Both the position numbers and the translations under genes were made by a program. Of a DNA stretch of 9,976 nt, positions 1 to 6,141 are shown piece by piece. The DNA lies in the NCBI GenBank assembly GCA_964517355.1, contig CAZFCK010000179.1, forward strand, positions 1 to 9,976. Reading direction: 5' to 3'. The stretch comes from CAZFCK01 sp964517355. GTDB taxonomy: Bacteria > Desulfobacterota > Desulfovibrionia > Desulfovibrionales > Desulfovibrionaceae. How positions within the stretch are numbered: position 1 is the stretch's first letter; every line of letters starts with the position of its first letter. Under the pieces are notes generated by a model. The model was not told where the DNA came from, did not search any database, and saw nothing but the letters and a program-made list of their open reading frames with translations.

Positions 1-30
1 AAAGGGTTTCCCCTCTCGCATTTTCTTTTT
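1..30 (+). terminator. 3' half of a Rho-independent terminator, cut by the window edge
   Basis: Bases 1-21 are the descending arm of a GC-rich hairpin, and a T-rich tail follows at 22-30 (TTTTCTTTTT-like). The matching ascending arm is not in the window to the left, but its exact reverse complement occurs at 9949-9969 at the other end. It most likely terminates an unseen plus-strand gene upstream of purC. The hairpin itself is inferred, because only one arm is visible here. Confidence 0.6.
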
Positions 31-35
31 ATAAT
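30..35 (+). promoter_or_regulatory. Candidate -10 box (TATAAT) for purC
   Basis: A perfect TATAAT sits at the end of the terminator T-tract, 35 nt before the purC start codon. That would place a transcript start near base 41-42 and leave a short leader of about 30 nt. No good -35 hexamer is visible at the right distance (bases 7-13 read TTTCCCC), so the call rests on the -10 box and its position. The AT-rich terminator tail could have produced the match by chance. Confidence 0.4.
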
Positions 36-70
36 AAATTTAGAAACACAGCCTAAGAAGGAGTGCATCC

Positions 71-967
71 ATGAAAATAGTGACCCAAACCGATCTCGGA
101 GGCGTGCCTTTGGTGTACAGGGGCAAAGTACGTGATGTATACGAAGTCGCTCCGGACGCCCTACTCATCGTCGCAACGGATCGCGTTTCAGCCTATGATG
201 TGATCATGCAGGAACCGATTCCCTATCGCGGCGTGATCCTCAATAAAATTACTCTATTCTGGATGGAGCGCTTCAAGGAAATCATCCGGAACCATCTCCT
301 GGAAACCAATGTCGCGGATTTTCCCACGTCGTTGCAGCCCTATGCTGACCAGCTCGACGGCCGCGCCGTCATCGTGCGCAAAACAAAGCCCCTGCCTGTG
401 GAATGTATCGTGAGAGGGCACATCACGGGCTCTGGCTGGAAAGACTATCAAGCCACCGGGGCGCTCTGCGGCCATACGCTACCCGAGGGGCTTCTGGAAT
501 CGCAAAAACTGGAAACGCCCCTCTTCACGCCTTCCACAAAAGCGGAATTGGGACAGCATGACGAAAACATCACCCTGGAGCAGGCCGCGGCCATTGTGGG
601 CACCGACTTGCTGCGCCAGGCCGGAGACGTTTCCATACGGCTCTTCAGCGCGGGCCGCGATTATGCCGAAGAGCGGGGCATCATCATCGCGGATACGAAG
701 TTCGAATTCGGCGTGTACAACGACGAGTTGCTGCTCATAGACGAGGTGCTGACCCCGGACTCCTCCAGGTTCTGGCCCCTGCAGGGCTATGCGCCCGGCA
801 AGCCGCAACCGAGTTTCGACAAGCAATACCTGCGCGACTGGCTCTCAGCCCAACCCTGGGACAAACAACCGCCGCCGCCCGCTTTGCCGGAGGAGATCAT
901 CACGCAAACAGGCTCCCGCTATCGCGAAGCCTACGCCAAGCTCACAGGGCACCATCTCGACATCTGA
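71..967 (+). CDS. purC: Phosphoribosylaminoimidazole-succinocarboxamide synthase (SAICAR synthase)
   Basis: This enzyme joins aspartate to CAIR using ATP to give SAICAR in cytosolic de novo purine synthesis. The 298-aa protein carries the family signatures in order: YRGKVRDVYE (16-25) in the N-terminal nucleotide-binding half, TPSTKAELGQHDENI (153-167), the signature PVECIVRGHITGSGWK (109-124), IADTKFEFG (206-214) and DEVLTPDSSRFW (224-235). The length fits the longer (about 300 aa, yeast Ade1-like) form rather than the roughly 237-aa E. coli type. The ATG is preceded by AAGAAGGAG at about 55-63, a strong ribosome binding site with normal spacing. No other pur gene adjoins it in the window, so it appears to be a single-gene unit between a terminator and a hairpin-rich gap. 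No purine riboswitch fits in the short leader. Confidence 0.97.
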   Translation: MKIVTQTDLGGVPLVYRGKVRDVYEVAPDALLIVATDRVSAYDVIMQEPIPYRGVILNKITLFWMERFKEIIRNHLLETNVADFPTSLQPYADQLDGRAVIVRKTKPLPVECIVRGHITGSGWKDYQATGALCGHTLPEGLLESQKLETPLFTPSTKAELGQHDENITLEQAAAIVGTDLLRQAGDVSIRLFSAGRDYAEERGIIIADTKFEFGVYNDELLLIDEVLTPDSSRFWPLQGYAPGKPQPSFDKQYLRDWLSAQPWDKQPPPPALPEEIITQTGSRYREAYAKLTGHHLDI

Positions 968-1033
968 ATAGGGTGCAATCAGTAACTTTCTATATTTGTT
1001 AATAAAGGCAAAAATCACATTGTCCGTTTTGCG

Positions 1034-1058
1034 GCGTCCAGGGGCCTCCCCTGGTCGT
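1034..1058 (+). terminator. Hairpin downstream of purC, probable terminator
   Basis: CCAGGGG (1038-1044) and CCCCTGG (1048-1054) form a perfect 7-bp stem with a CCT loop. GGCG/CGTC extends it across one T-T mismatch to about 1034-1058. The T-rich run expected after a terminator is displaced: a weaker CGGG/CCCG hairpin comes next, and the long T-tract lies at 1083-1099. The position, 70 nt past the purC stop, supports termination of purC, but the missing adjacent U-tract makes the strength uncertain. Confidence 0.5.
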
Positions 1059-1227
1059 CCTGCGGGCGCGAAAACCCGTTACTTTATTCTTTTTTTCTTA
1101 AAGTACGAAAGTCGTAGTCATTAGCATACGTTATCGATATGGCAGGGGGGAAATCTCTTTCCTGGAGGTCTCCCCTTTGAAGCGGCGCGCAGAAGAATTC
1201 CACCACCAGCACCAGGAGGTCCGGCCC

Positions 1228-1734
1228 GTGAGCTATGTGATGCAGATTCCCGAATTGGCCGAGCGCATAAAAGAGGCGGATTACCACGACATCCATTCGA
1301 TTCGCAGCGACAAGCCCCTGCCCGCGTTCATCGCTTCCATGCTTTCCTACATGCCGGGCTGGATGCGCTTCCTGTATCATATCCGCGCCGGTTTCGTACG
1401 CCTGCTCGGCATGCGGCAAGACAGATTTCCCGGAGACGTGCGCATCCATGAAAAGGATGTCTCCTTCGTTCCCGGAGATAAAGTGGGATTTTTAACTGTG
1501 GCCACGACCCGGGAGGATGCCTACTGGCTCGGCGAGGCGAGCGACAAGCATCTTGCGGGCTACCTTGGCGTGGTCCTGGAAAAGAACTCGCCACCGCCCC
1601 ACACGTATCACGCCGTAACCATTGTGAAGTACCGCCATTGGACAGGGCCGGTCTACTTCAACGTCATCCGCCCCATGCATCATGTGGTCGTGATGGCGAT
1701 GCTCAGACAAGCGGCCAAACCAAAGAAAGGATAA
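1228..1734 (+). CDS. DUF2867 family protein
   Basis: A 168-aa protein of unknown biochemical role. The C-terminal half matches my recollection of the DUF2867 pattern: an aromatic region around WMRFLYHIRAGFVRLLGM, then DKHLAGYLGVVLE, then YHAVTIVKYRHWTGPVYFNVIRP followed by a hydrophobic stretch and RQAAKPKKG at the end. There is no signal peptide. I chose the GTG at 1228 because AGGAGG lies 8 nt before it (1214-1219) and because the product then begins close to the recognisable domain. An in-frame TTG at 1177, also with a GGAGG 8 nt upstream (1164-1168), would add 17 residues of unremarkable, charged sequence. The gene runs towards the response regulator gene with only 45 nt between the stops. 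Family assignment is from memory; function is unknown. Confidence 0.75.
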   Translation: MSYVMQIPELAERIKEADYHDIHSIRSDKPLPAFIASMLSYMPGWMRFLYHIRAGFVRLLGMRQDRFPGDVRIHEKDVSFVPGDKVGFLTVATTREDAYWLGEASDKHLAGYLGVVLEKNSPPPHTYHAVTIVKYRHWTGPVYFNVIRPMHHVVVMAMLRQAAKPKKG

Positions 1735-1779
1735 TGGCGTAAGGCCAGACCGATTCGACGGGTACAGAGACCGCCGGAC

Positions 1780-2445
1780 TCAGGCATCCAGATCAACGAC
1801 TCCCAGCCTGGCGGCGTAGCGTACCAGCTCCACAGTGGAGGAGAGGCCGAGTTTGCCCATGATGTTCGCGCGGTGATTATCCACCGTTTTACGTGAGATG
1901 AACAGCCTTTTGGCAATTTCTGAGGAATGCACGCCTTCGGCCAGGAGCCGGAAGACCTGCTGCTCCCGCTTGGTGAGCTGGGCATAGGGGGAATCGGAAA
2001 TCATGGCGCGGCGATTGGAAAATTCCAATAATTTTTGCAGCACCTTGGGCGAAACGGCGTTGTCGAGGTACTGTTCCTGTCTGCACACCGCTTCCAAGGC
2101 CTGGGCCAAGCTGTCAGTGGTGGATTCCTTGAGCACATAGGCGCCCGCACCGGCCCGAAAGCTTTCGGCCACAAACTCTATCTTGGAGTGCATGCTGACC
2201 ACCACCACCTGCAAGGAAGGGAACTGACGCTGGAGTTCGCGCACCAGTTCGATGCCGCTGCCGTCGGGAAGCCCGATGTCGACGATGACGATATCCGGCG
2301 TCTTGAGTCTGGCCTGTTCCAGGGCCGCGGCGCAATTACCGGCCTCCGCGGTCACTTCGTAGCCGCCTATCCTTTGCACCAGGGCCTTCAAGCCCTCTCT
2401 GAACAAGGGATGATCGTCAACGATCATTATCCGCCTCAGATTCAT
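1780..2445 (-). CDS. NarL/FixJ-family response regulator (REC + LuxR-type HTH)
   Basis: A 221-aa two-component transcription factor. The receiver domain (about 4-122) has the acidic pocket D10-D11, the phospho-acceptor D56 in VDIGLPDGSG, the switch residue S84 and the conserved K106 in YVLKES. The C-terminal LuxR-type helix-turn-helix (about 155-218) shows LTKREQQVFRLLAEG and the recognition region SRKTVDNHRANIMGKLG. The ATG overlaps the stop of the upstream kinase gene in an ATGA (2442-2445), so translation is probably coupled and the two proteins are almost certainly a cognate pair. The third-position linkage to a glutamate-synthase-like gene suggests a metabolic signal, but the target genes are not shown by the sequence. 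Confidence 0.93.
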   Translation of the reverse strand: MNLRRIMIVDDHPLFREGLKALVQRIGGYEVTAEAGNCAAALEQARLKTPDIVIVDIGLPDGSGIELVRELQRQFPSLQVVVVSMHSKIEFVAESFRAGAGAYVLKESTTDSLAQALEAVCRQEQYLDNAVSPKVLQKLLEFSNRRAMISDSPYAQLTKREQQVFRLLAEGVHSSEIAKRLFISRKTVDNHRANIMGKLGLSSTVELVRYAARLGVVDLDA

Positions 2446-3698
2446 TTATGCCTCTCCAGCGGAATTTCGACCATGATCTTGGTACCCTTGCCTGGGGCGG
2501 ACCGTACCTGCAAATTGCCCCCCAGGAGTCTGGCCCGTTCGCCCATGCTCCACAATCCCATATGGCGTTCCCGCGCCGTTTCCCCCGTCACACGGTCCAG
2601 GGTAAAGCCCCTGCCGTCGTCCTCCACGCGCAACAGCACGGAAGGATGCGAGGCCACGAGTTTCACGTACACGAGTTTCGCTTTGGAATGTTTGCGGATA
2701 TTGGAGAGCGTCTCCTGGACGATGCGGTATACATTGATTTGAAATTCGAAGCTTTGCTTCAAATTGTCCATGCCTTCCGCGCGAAAGTCCACACGGATGC
2801 CGTGTCTGACTGAAAATTCCTCGCAAAGGCGGAAAATGGTGCTCACCAAGCCCAGCTGGGCAAGTCCGGGCGGCAGCAGATCATAGGACAGATTGCGTAC
2901 CGCCCCAATAACCATGCTGACCTGGGATGATATTTCCTGTACCTGGCGCTGCACTTCGGGCGCCAATTCCGGTTTGCTGCGCGCCAGACTTTCGATGCTG
3001 ATCTTGAGCATGCTCAAAGACTGCGCCACGTCGTCATGCAGCTCCCGAGCGATCCGCTGGCGCTCCATTTCCTGGGCGCGGATAAGTTCCTGAGAGAGCA
3101 GCTGAAGATTTTCCTCCGCTTTGCGCGCCTCCAGTATCCGTCCCAAATGCTCGGCCACGGCGCGAAGGAGGTGGGTTTCCTCCTCTAAAAAGACGTTGGC
3201 AACGCGCTCCTTGTCTTCCACGGCGCACAAGGGAGGAGGCGGCTTCCGCAGATAACAGATTTCAACATGCCCCGCTTTTTCCCCATACGCCTTGACCATG
3301 CGTCTCTGGCGCCACCGTGTGCGTTTAAAGCCCCTGGTCGCATGGATAAAGCCGTTGAGTTCCACTTCCGCGGCGGCATGCTCCGGGAATTGCCATGACG
3401 CGCACAACAACCTGGCGACCTCCCGGGAAAGTTCCGTCAAAGAGATATCCTTACGCTGCGCCAGCCGGGAAATAGCGTACAGGCATCCCAGCTCCTTGAC
3501 ACGCTCTCTTAAGTCCCTCTCCACAGCGGACGCGGGCTGGGGAGTTGTTGCATAATGATCCTGAAGCATAGGGATCAACTCTGGGTGCTCTTCAAGTCCT
3601 TTTCTTGTGTTACGCATCGTGCGTGCATGAATAGCACCATCCCCATCGCTTGACCATATGCAACCGCCCCCCCGCCCCGCGTCCTCAAAGATCCGCAT
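2442..3698 (-). CDS. Soluble sensor histidine kinase (HisKA_3 / NarX-DegS type)
   Basis: A kinase of up to 418 aa with no membrane segment, so it should sense in the cytosol. Residues about 66-196 resemble a GAF-like input domain that I recall from deltaproteobacterial kinases (landmarks: SLTELSREVARLLCASWQFPE, then HVEICYLRKPPPP, then EEETHLLRAVAEHLGRILE). A short coiled coil follows. The HisKA_3 dimerisation helix carries H221 in RQRIARELHDDVAQSL. The ATPase domain shows N333 in ETLSNIRKHSKA, the D-box VEDDGRGF (358-365) and MGLWSMGERARLLGG (380-394). It is the middle gene of a three-gene operon and overlaps its regulator by ATGA. The start is uncertain: the first ATG (3698) has no Shine-Dalgarno sequence and is followed by a glycine-rich stretch over a G7 run; ATGs at 3617 and 3569 are alternatives, also with weak ribosome sites. 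Confidence 0.9.
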   Translation of the reverse strand: MRIFEDAGRGGGCIWSSDGDGAIHARTMRNTRKGLEEHPELIPMLQDHYATTPQPASAVERDLRERVKELGCLYAISRLAQRKDISLTELSREVARLLCASWQFPEHAAAEVELNGFIHATRGFKRTRWRQRRMVKAYGEKAGHVEICYLRKPPPPLCAVEDKERVANVFLEEETHLLRAVAEHLGRILEARKAEENLQLLSQELIRAQEMERQRIARELHDDVAQSLSMLKISIESLARSKPELAPEVQRQVQEISSQVSMVIGAVRNLSYDLLPPGLAQLGLVSTIFRLCEEFSVRHGIRVDFRAEGMDNLKQSFEFQINVYRIVQETLSNIRKHSKAKLVYVKLVASHPSVLLRVEDDGRGFTLDRVTGETARERHMGLWSMGERARLLGGNLQVRSAPGKGTKIMVEIPLERHK

Positions 3699-3722
3699 GC
3701 GCGGCGAACGGTAAACCGCCTA

Positions 3723-5363
3723 TCAGGACAGCAGAATCCGTTTCGCGCATTCATCTCCGGCTTCAGTGACGAACGGAATGCCGGTTTCGCGTTCCGTGTC
3801 CCTGTTCGCGGAGAACAAGTCCTGACGATTGATCGATCTGACGTTGAACTTCCTGGCGCCGGCCATGAACTGCTGCAATCCCGCGCCGAGCTTGTCCGCC
3901 AGGCAGCACAGGGCGATGGCGCCCAGAGGAAGCTCTTTCATGGCTTCCGCGCCGAGTCTGGACTGCAGGTCGTGATAACAGGTGAATATCTTTTCCGGGG
4001 TGTCGCCGATGGCCTTGACCGTGGCGGGCAGCTTATCCCAGTTGCCGAAGACTTTTTCCCTGCGATCGGGGTACAAAGCGCCTTCGATGTTCGCACCGAG
4101 GAATCCCGGAATCATGATGGCGCGGCCCATGCAGACCAGTTTGGTGAACGGAGCGCCCAGAGCCAGAGCCTTGAAGATATGGTCTTCCCTGGCCAGACCG
4201 CCGGCAAAAGCCATATCCGCGGGACGCAGGCTCTTGGAAGCCAGCAAGGAGGCGTATTCCTGCGCCTTGGCATGCAACAGCAGGGAAGGCACGCCCCAGC
4301 TTTCCATCATGTTCCAGGGGCTCATGCCGGTGCCGCCGCCCGCACCGTCGATGGTCAACAGATCGATATTCGTTTCCGCGGCCAAACGGATGGACATGGC
4401 CAGCGCTTCCATACCGTAACAGCCTGTTTTCAGAGAAATGCGCTTGAATCCAAGCTGGCGCAGATCGTTCACGGCGTCGGTGAACACCGTGCGCACCTGT
4501 TCCCAGCCGCGCTGCTCGGTAAAGCCCAAACGGCTGTGCCTGGCGAAGCAGGTGATGGAGCCTTCCTTGAACGCTTCCTGCACCTGGGGCAGTTCCGGAT
4601 CGGGATCGACCAGATACCCGCGCTGTTTCAGAAACAAAGCGTATTCCAGCGAATCGACTTTGATTTCGCCGCCAATGCTTTTCGCGCCTTGCCCCCACTT
4701 CAATTCGATCATCACGTCGTCGCCGTGCTTTTCCAGGATATAGGCGGCGACGCCGTTACGGGCGTCTTCAACATTGAGCTGCACAATGATGGCCCCGTAA
4801 CCATTGTAGTACCGCTTGTACACTTCGATGCGGCGGTCAAGCTCGGGAGCCTTCTTGATGTGCCCGCCATCGAGTTCAGCCTGCTTGTCGATACCCACCA
4901 CGTTTTCGCCGATGACCACGGGAATGCCGACCAGGGAGCAGCCTATGGCGAAGGAATCCCAGTAGCGCGCAGCGATCATGGTGGAACCCAACGCGCCGGT
5001 CATAATCGGCAAGCGCGAACACAGCCCCTCGCCGCGCCCAAAGCGGGACTCCAGCGATACATTGGTGAAAAGGCAATTGTCCGCATTGCAGGAGGTTTCC
5101 GGGGGCAAGCCCTGAGCGCCGTACAGATTCCCCTGAATGCGTAGAGAATTGTAGGAAACACCCACGTGTGTCGTGTTGTCGCTTCCCGCAGTGATCAAAC
5201 CAAAATCCCTCGGGTAAAGCATGGCGCGCCCTTGCATGCTCGAAAGCCAGGTCTCGCACTTTCCGGCGCAATCCGCCCTACAAAGTGAGCACAATCCCGA
5301 GTTGCACACCGTTCCGCGGTTTGTACTGCCTATAACATCGTTGTTCTTATTCCGCTTCTGCAT
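3723..5363 (-). CDS. FMN-binding glutamate synthase family protein
   Basis: A 546-aa protein related to the FMN/synthase domain of glutamate synthase (GOGAT). It lacks the N-terminal amidotransferase domain and the C-terminal beta-helix of GltB. Visible landmarks are IELKWGQGAKSIGGEIK (219-235), DLLTIDGAGGGTGMSPW (334-350) and AFAGGLAREDHIFKALALG (385-403), which correspond to the GltB glycine-rich FMN/2-oxoglutarate motifs. The cysteine triad that binds the 3Fe-4S cluster in GltB is not present after the AGG motif. Instead there is an N-terminal cluster, C20-x4-C25-x2-C28-x3-C32-x3-C36, that could bind a metal or Fe-S centre. The ATG has GGAGAGG (5380-5374) 10 nt upstream. It is the first gene of an operon with a two-component system. 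Whether it makes glutamate or acts on another substrate is unknown; no small GOGAT subunit lies nearby. Confidence 0.9.
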   Translation of the reverse strand: MQKRNKNNDVIGSTNRGTVCNSGLCSLCRADCAGKCETWLSSMQGRAMLYPRDFGLITAGSDNTTHVGVSYNSLRIQGNLYGAQGLPPETSCNADNCLFTNVSLESRFGRGEGLCSRLPIMTGALGSTMIAARYWDSFAIGCSLVGIPVVIGENVVGIDKQAELDGGHIKKAPELDRRIEVYKRYYNGYGAIIVQLNVEDARNGVAAYILEKHGDDVMIELKWGQGAKSIGGEIKVDSLEYALFLKQRGYLVDPDPELPQVQEAFKEGSITCFARHSRLGFTEQRGWEQVRTVFTDAVNDLRQLGFKRISLKTGCYGMEALAMSIRLAAETNIDLLTIDGAGGGTGMSPWNMMESWGVPSLLLHAKAQEYASLLASKSLRPADMAFAGGLAREDHIFKALALGAPFTKLVCMGRAIMIPGFLGANIEGALYPDRREKVFGNWDKLPATVKAIGDTPEKIFTCYHDLQSRLGAEAMKELPLGAIALCCLADKLGAGLQQFMAGARKFNVRSINRQDLFSANRDTERETGIPFVTEAGDECAKRILLS

Positions 5364-5390
5364 CTGTCTTTTTCCTCTCCAAATAGTTGC

Positions 5391-5483
5391 GTATCCAGAT
5401 TACCCCGTGGAAATCCCAGGGCGAAGCCCTATCACTACGGCCCTTCCTTATAGTAAAGAGCACCCAGAACTAGCCCTGGATAC
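5391..5483 (-). promoter_or_regulatory. Candidate structured 5' leader of the glutamate-synthase-like operon
   Basis: Read on the minus strand, GTATCCAG (5483-5476) and CTGGATAC (5398-5391) form a perfect 8-bp closing stem around 77 nt. Inside lie a 6-bp stem UUACUA/UAGUGA (5456-5451 with 5437-5432, one G-U pair, 13-nt loop) and AGGGC-UUC-GCCCU (5430-5418). The first strand of the closing stem can instead pair with a nearby CUGG (CCAGGG/UUCUGG hairpin), giving two exclusive folds. The 3' arm ends 10 nt before the ribosome binding site of the 3723-5363 gene. I do not recognise a known riboswitch class. All pairing was done by eye and the element could be chance. Confidence 0.35.
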
Positions 5484-5494
5484 TCCTGGGGTCG

Positions 5495-5520
5495 ATAGGT
5501 AAAATACCTATTTATATAGG
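5495..5520. repeat. AT-rich inverted repeat, possible operator
   Basis: ATAGGTA-AAA-TACCTAT (5495-5511) is a perfect 7-bp inverted repeat, and its second arm also pairs with ATAGG at 5516-5520 (CCTAT-TTAT-ATAGG). A further TCCCGG/CCGGGA pair lies at 5526-5544. The site is in the divergent gap between the minus-strand operon and the plus-strand STAS/MreB-like pair, a natural place for a shared operator. No bound protein can be named from the sequence. Confidence 0.35.
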
Positions 5521-5660
5521 GTGATTCCCGGGAGGTTGCCGGGATTAATTCCAGGGGACTTGAGTCGCGCCACCTATTCACCAGATTCCTTCGCGAGGTG
5601 TAGTAAGGATAAAGATAACGCCATCCGGCGCATTGACAATCCTGATCCCCTGGCTCGTCC

Positions 5661-6137
5661 ATGACCCGAAAGCCTTATAATCTTCCTCACGGTTTCACGC
5701 TTTTACTATCGGAAGCGGTGAAAAATCTTCGCAGGCGCGTCACGCCCGTCGCATGGTCGTGGCTCGACGAGACGCGATTGCGTGCCGAACTCAGCTTTGA
5801 GGGCGTTTCCGCTCACGAATCATGGAATCTGGCATTTTTCGCAAAAGAGGAACATACTGTGCTACTGGCGTGTTTGCAGCCCGACATGCTGCATGTCTGT
5901 CCCTTGGGGGAAATGCGCGGCGCCGCCATTCTAAACCTGGGCGACGCCCTGCTTGAAGGCCTAGCAGAAGGCTGTTATAAGTTCATAATTAATTTTACCC
6001 ATGTAACCGTAATGGAACCACCGGCTTTGCAGATGCTGCACTCTTTCAAAAAAGCGCTTGATAAGGAAGGACTGGCCGCCGGGCTATGTCTCACTCCTCC
6101 CTTCACAAAACTCTCCCAAACCGTGGACCGGATTTGA
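5661..6137 (+). CDS. STAS-domain-like protein, phospho-acceptor serine missing
   Basis: A 158-aa protein. Residues about 78-158 follow the pattern of a STAS (anti-anti-sigma, SpoIIAA-like) domain: GEMRGAAILNLGDALLEGLAEG, then a core strand KFIINFTHVTVME, then a helix PALQMLHSFKKALDKEG and a strand LAAGLCLTP. Where the family normally has D-S-S/A-G-L with the phosphorylated serine, this protein has M118-E-P-P-A-L123, so serine switching seems impossible. The N-terminal 75 residues are not recognised. The ATG is the first start after an in-frame stop at 5643 and has no visible Shine-Dalgarno sequence. The stop lies 4 nt before the start of the MreB-like gene, so the two are very likely co-transcribed and co-translated. 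The STAS assignment is by pattern only; it could be another small alpha/beta fold. Confidence 0.6.
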   Translation: MTRKPYNLPHGFTLLLSEAVKNLRRRVTPVAWSWLDETRLRAELSFEGVSAHESWNLAFFAKEEHTVLLACLQPDMLHVCPLGEMRGAAILNLGDALLEGLAEGCYKFIINFTHVTVMEPPALQMLHSFKKALDKEGLAAGLCLTPPFTKLSQTVDRI

Positions 6138-6141
6138 CGCC

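Noticed and set aside
2035..2742. A 235-codon plus-strand ORF antisense to the kinase and regulator genes
   Set aside because: It is a shadow of two clear two-component genes and has no recognisable motif.
3972..5144. A 390-codon plus-strand ORF antisense to the glutamate-synthase-like gene
   Set aside because: Long only because of GC-rich codon structure; the translation is His/Gln/Ala-rich with no family, and the minus-strand frame is a clear known family.
5633..5638. TTGACA upstream of the STAS-like gene as a -35 box
   Set aside because: It lies only 23 nt before the start codon and no -10 hexamer occurs at 16-18 nt spacing.
5364..5660. A known riboswitch or tRNA-like element in the divergent gap
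   Set aside because: I compared the sequence by eye with several remembered riboswitch consensus cores (ZTP, fluoride, guanidine-I, c-di-GMP, THF) and none matched; no tRNA T-loop or acceptor pattern was seen.
5435..5662. A 75-codon minus-strand ORF in the divergent gap
   Set aside because: No recognisable domain, Pro/Tyr/Arg-rich composition, no ribosome binding site seen, and it covers the inverted repeats and candidate leader structure.
6058..6141. Upstream start for the MreB-like protein inside the STAS-like gene
   Set aside because: The extra 28 residues are out-of-frame STAS coding sequence with no MreB similarity. The ATG at 6142 gives the normal MreB N-terminus.
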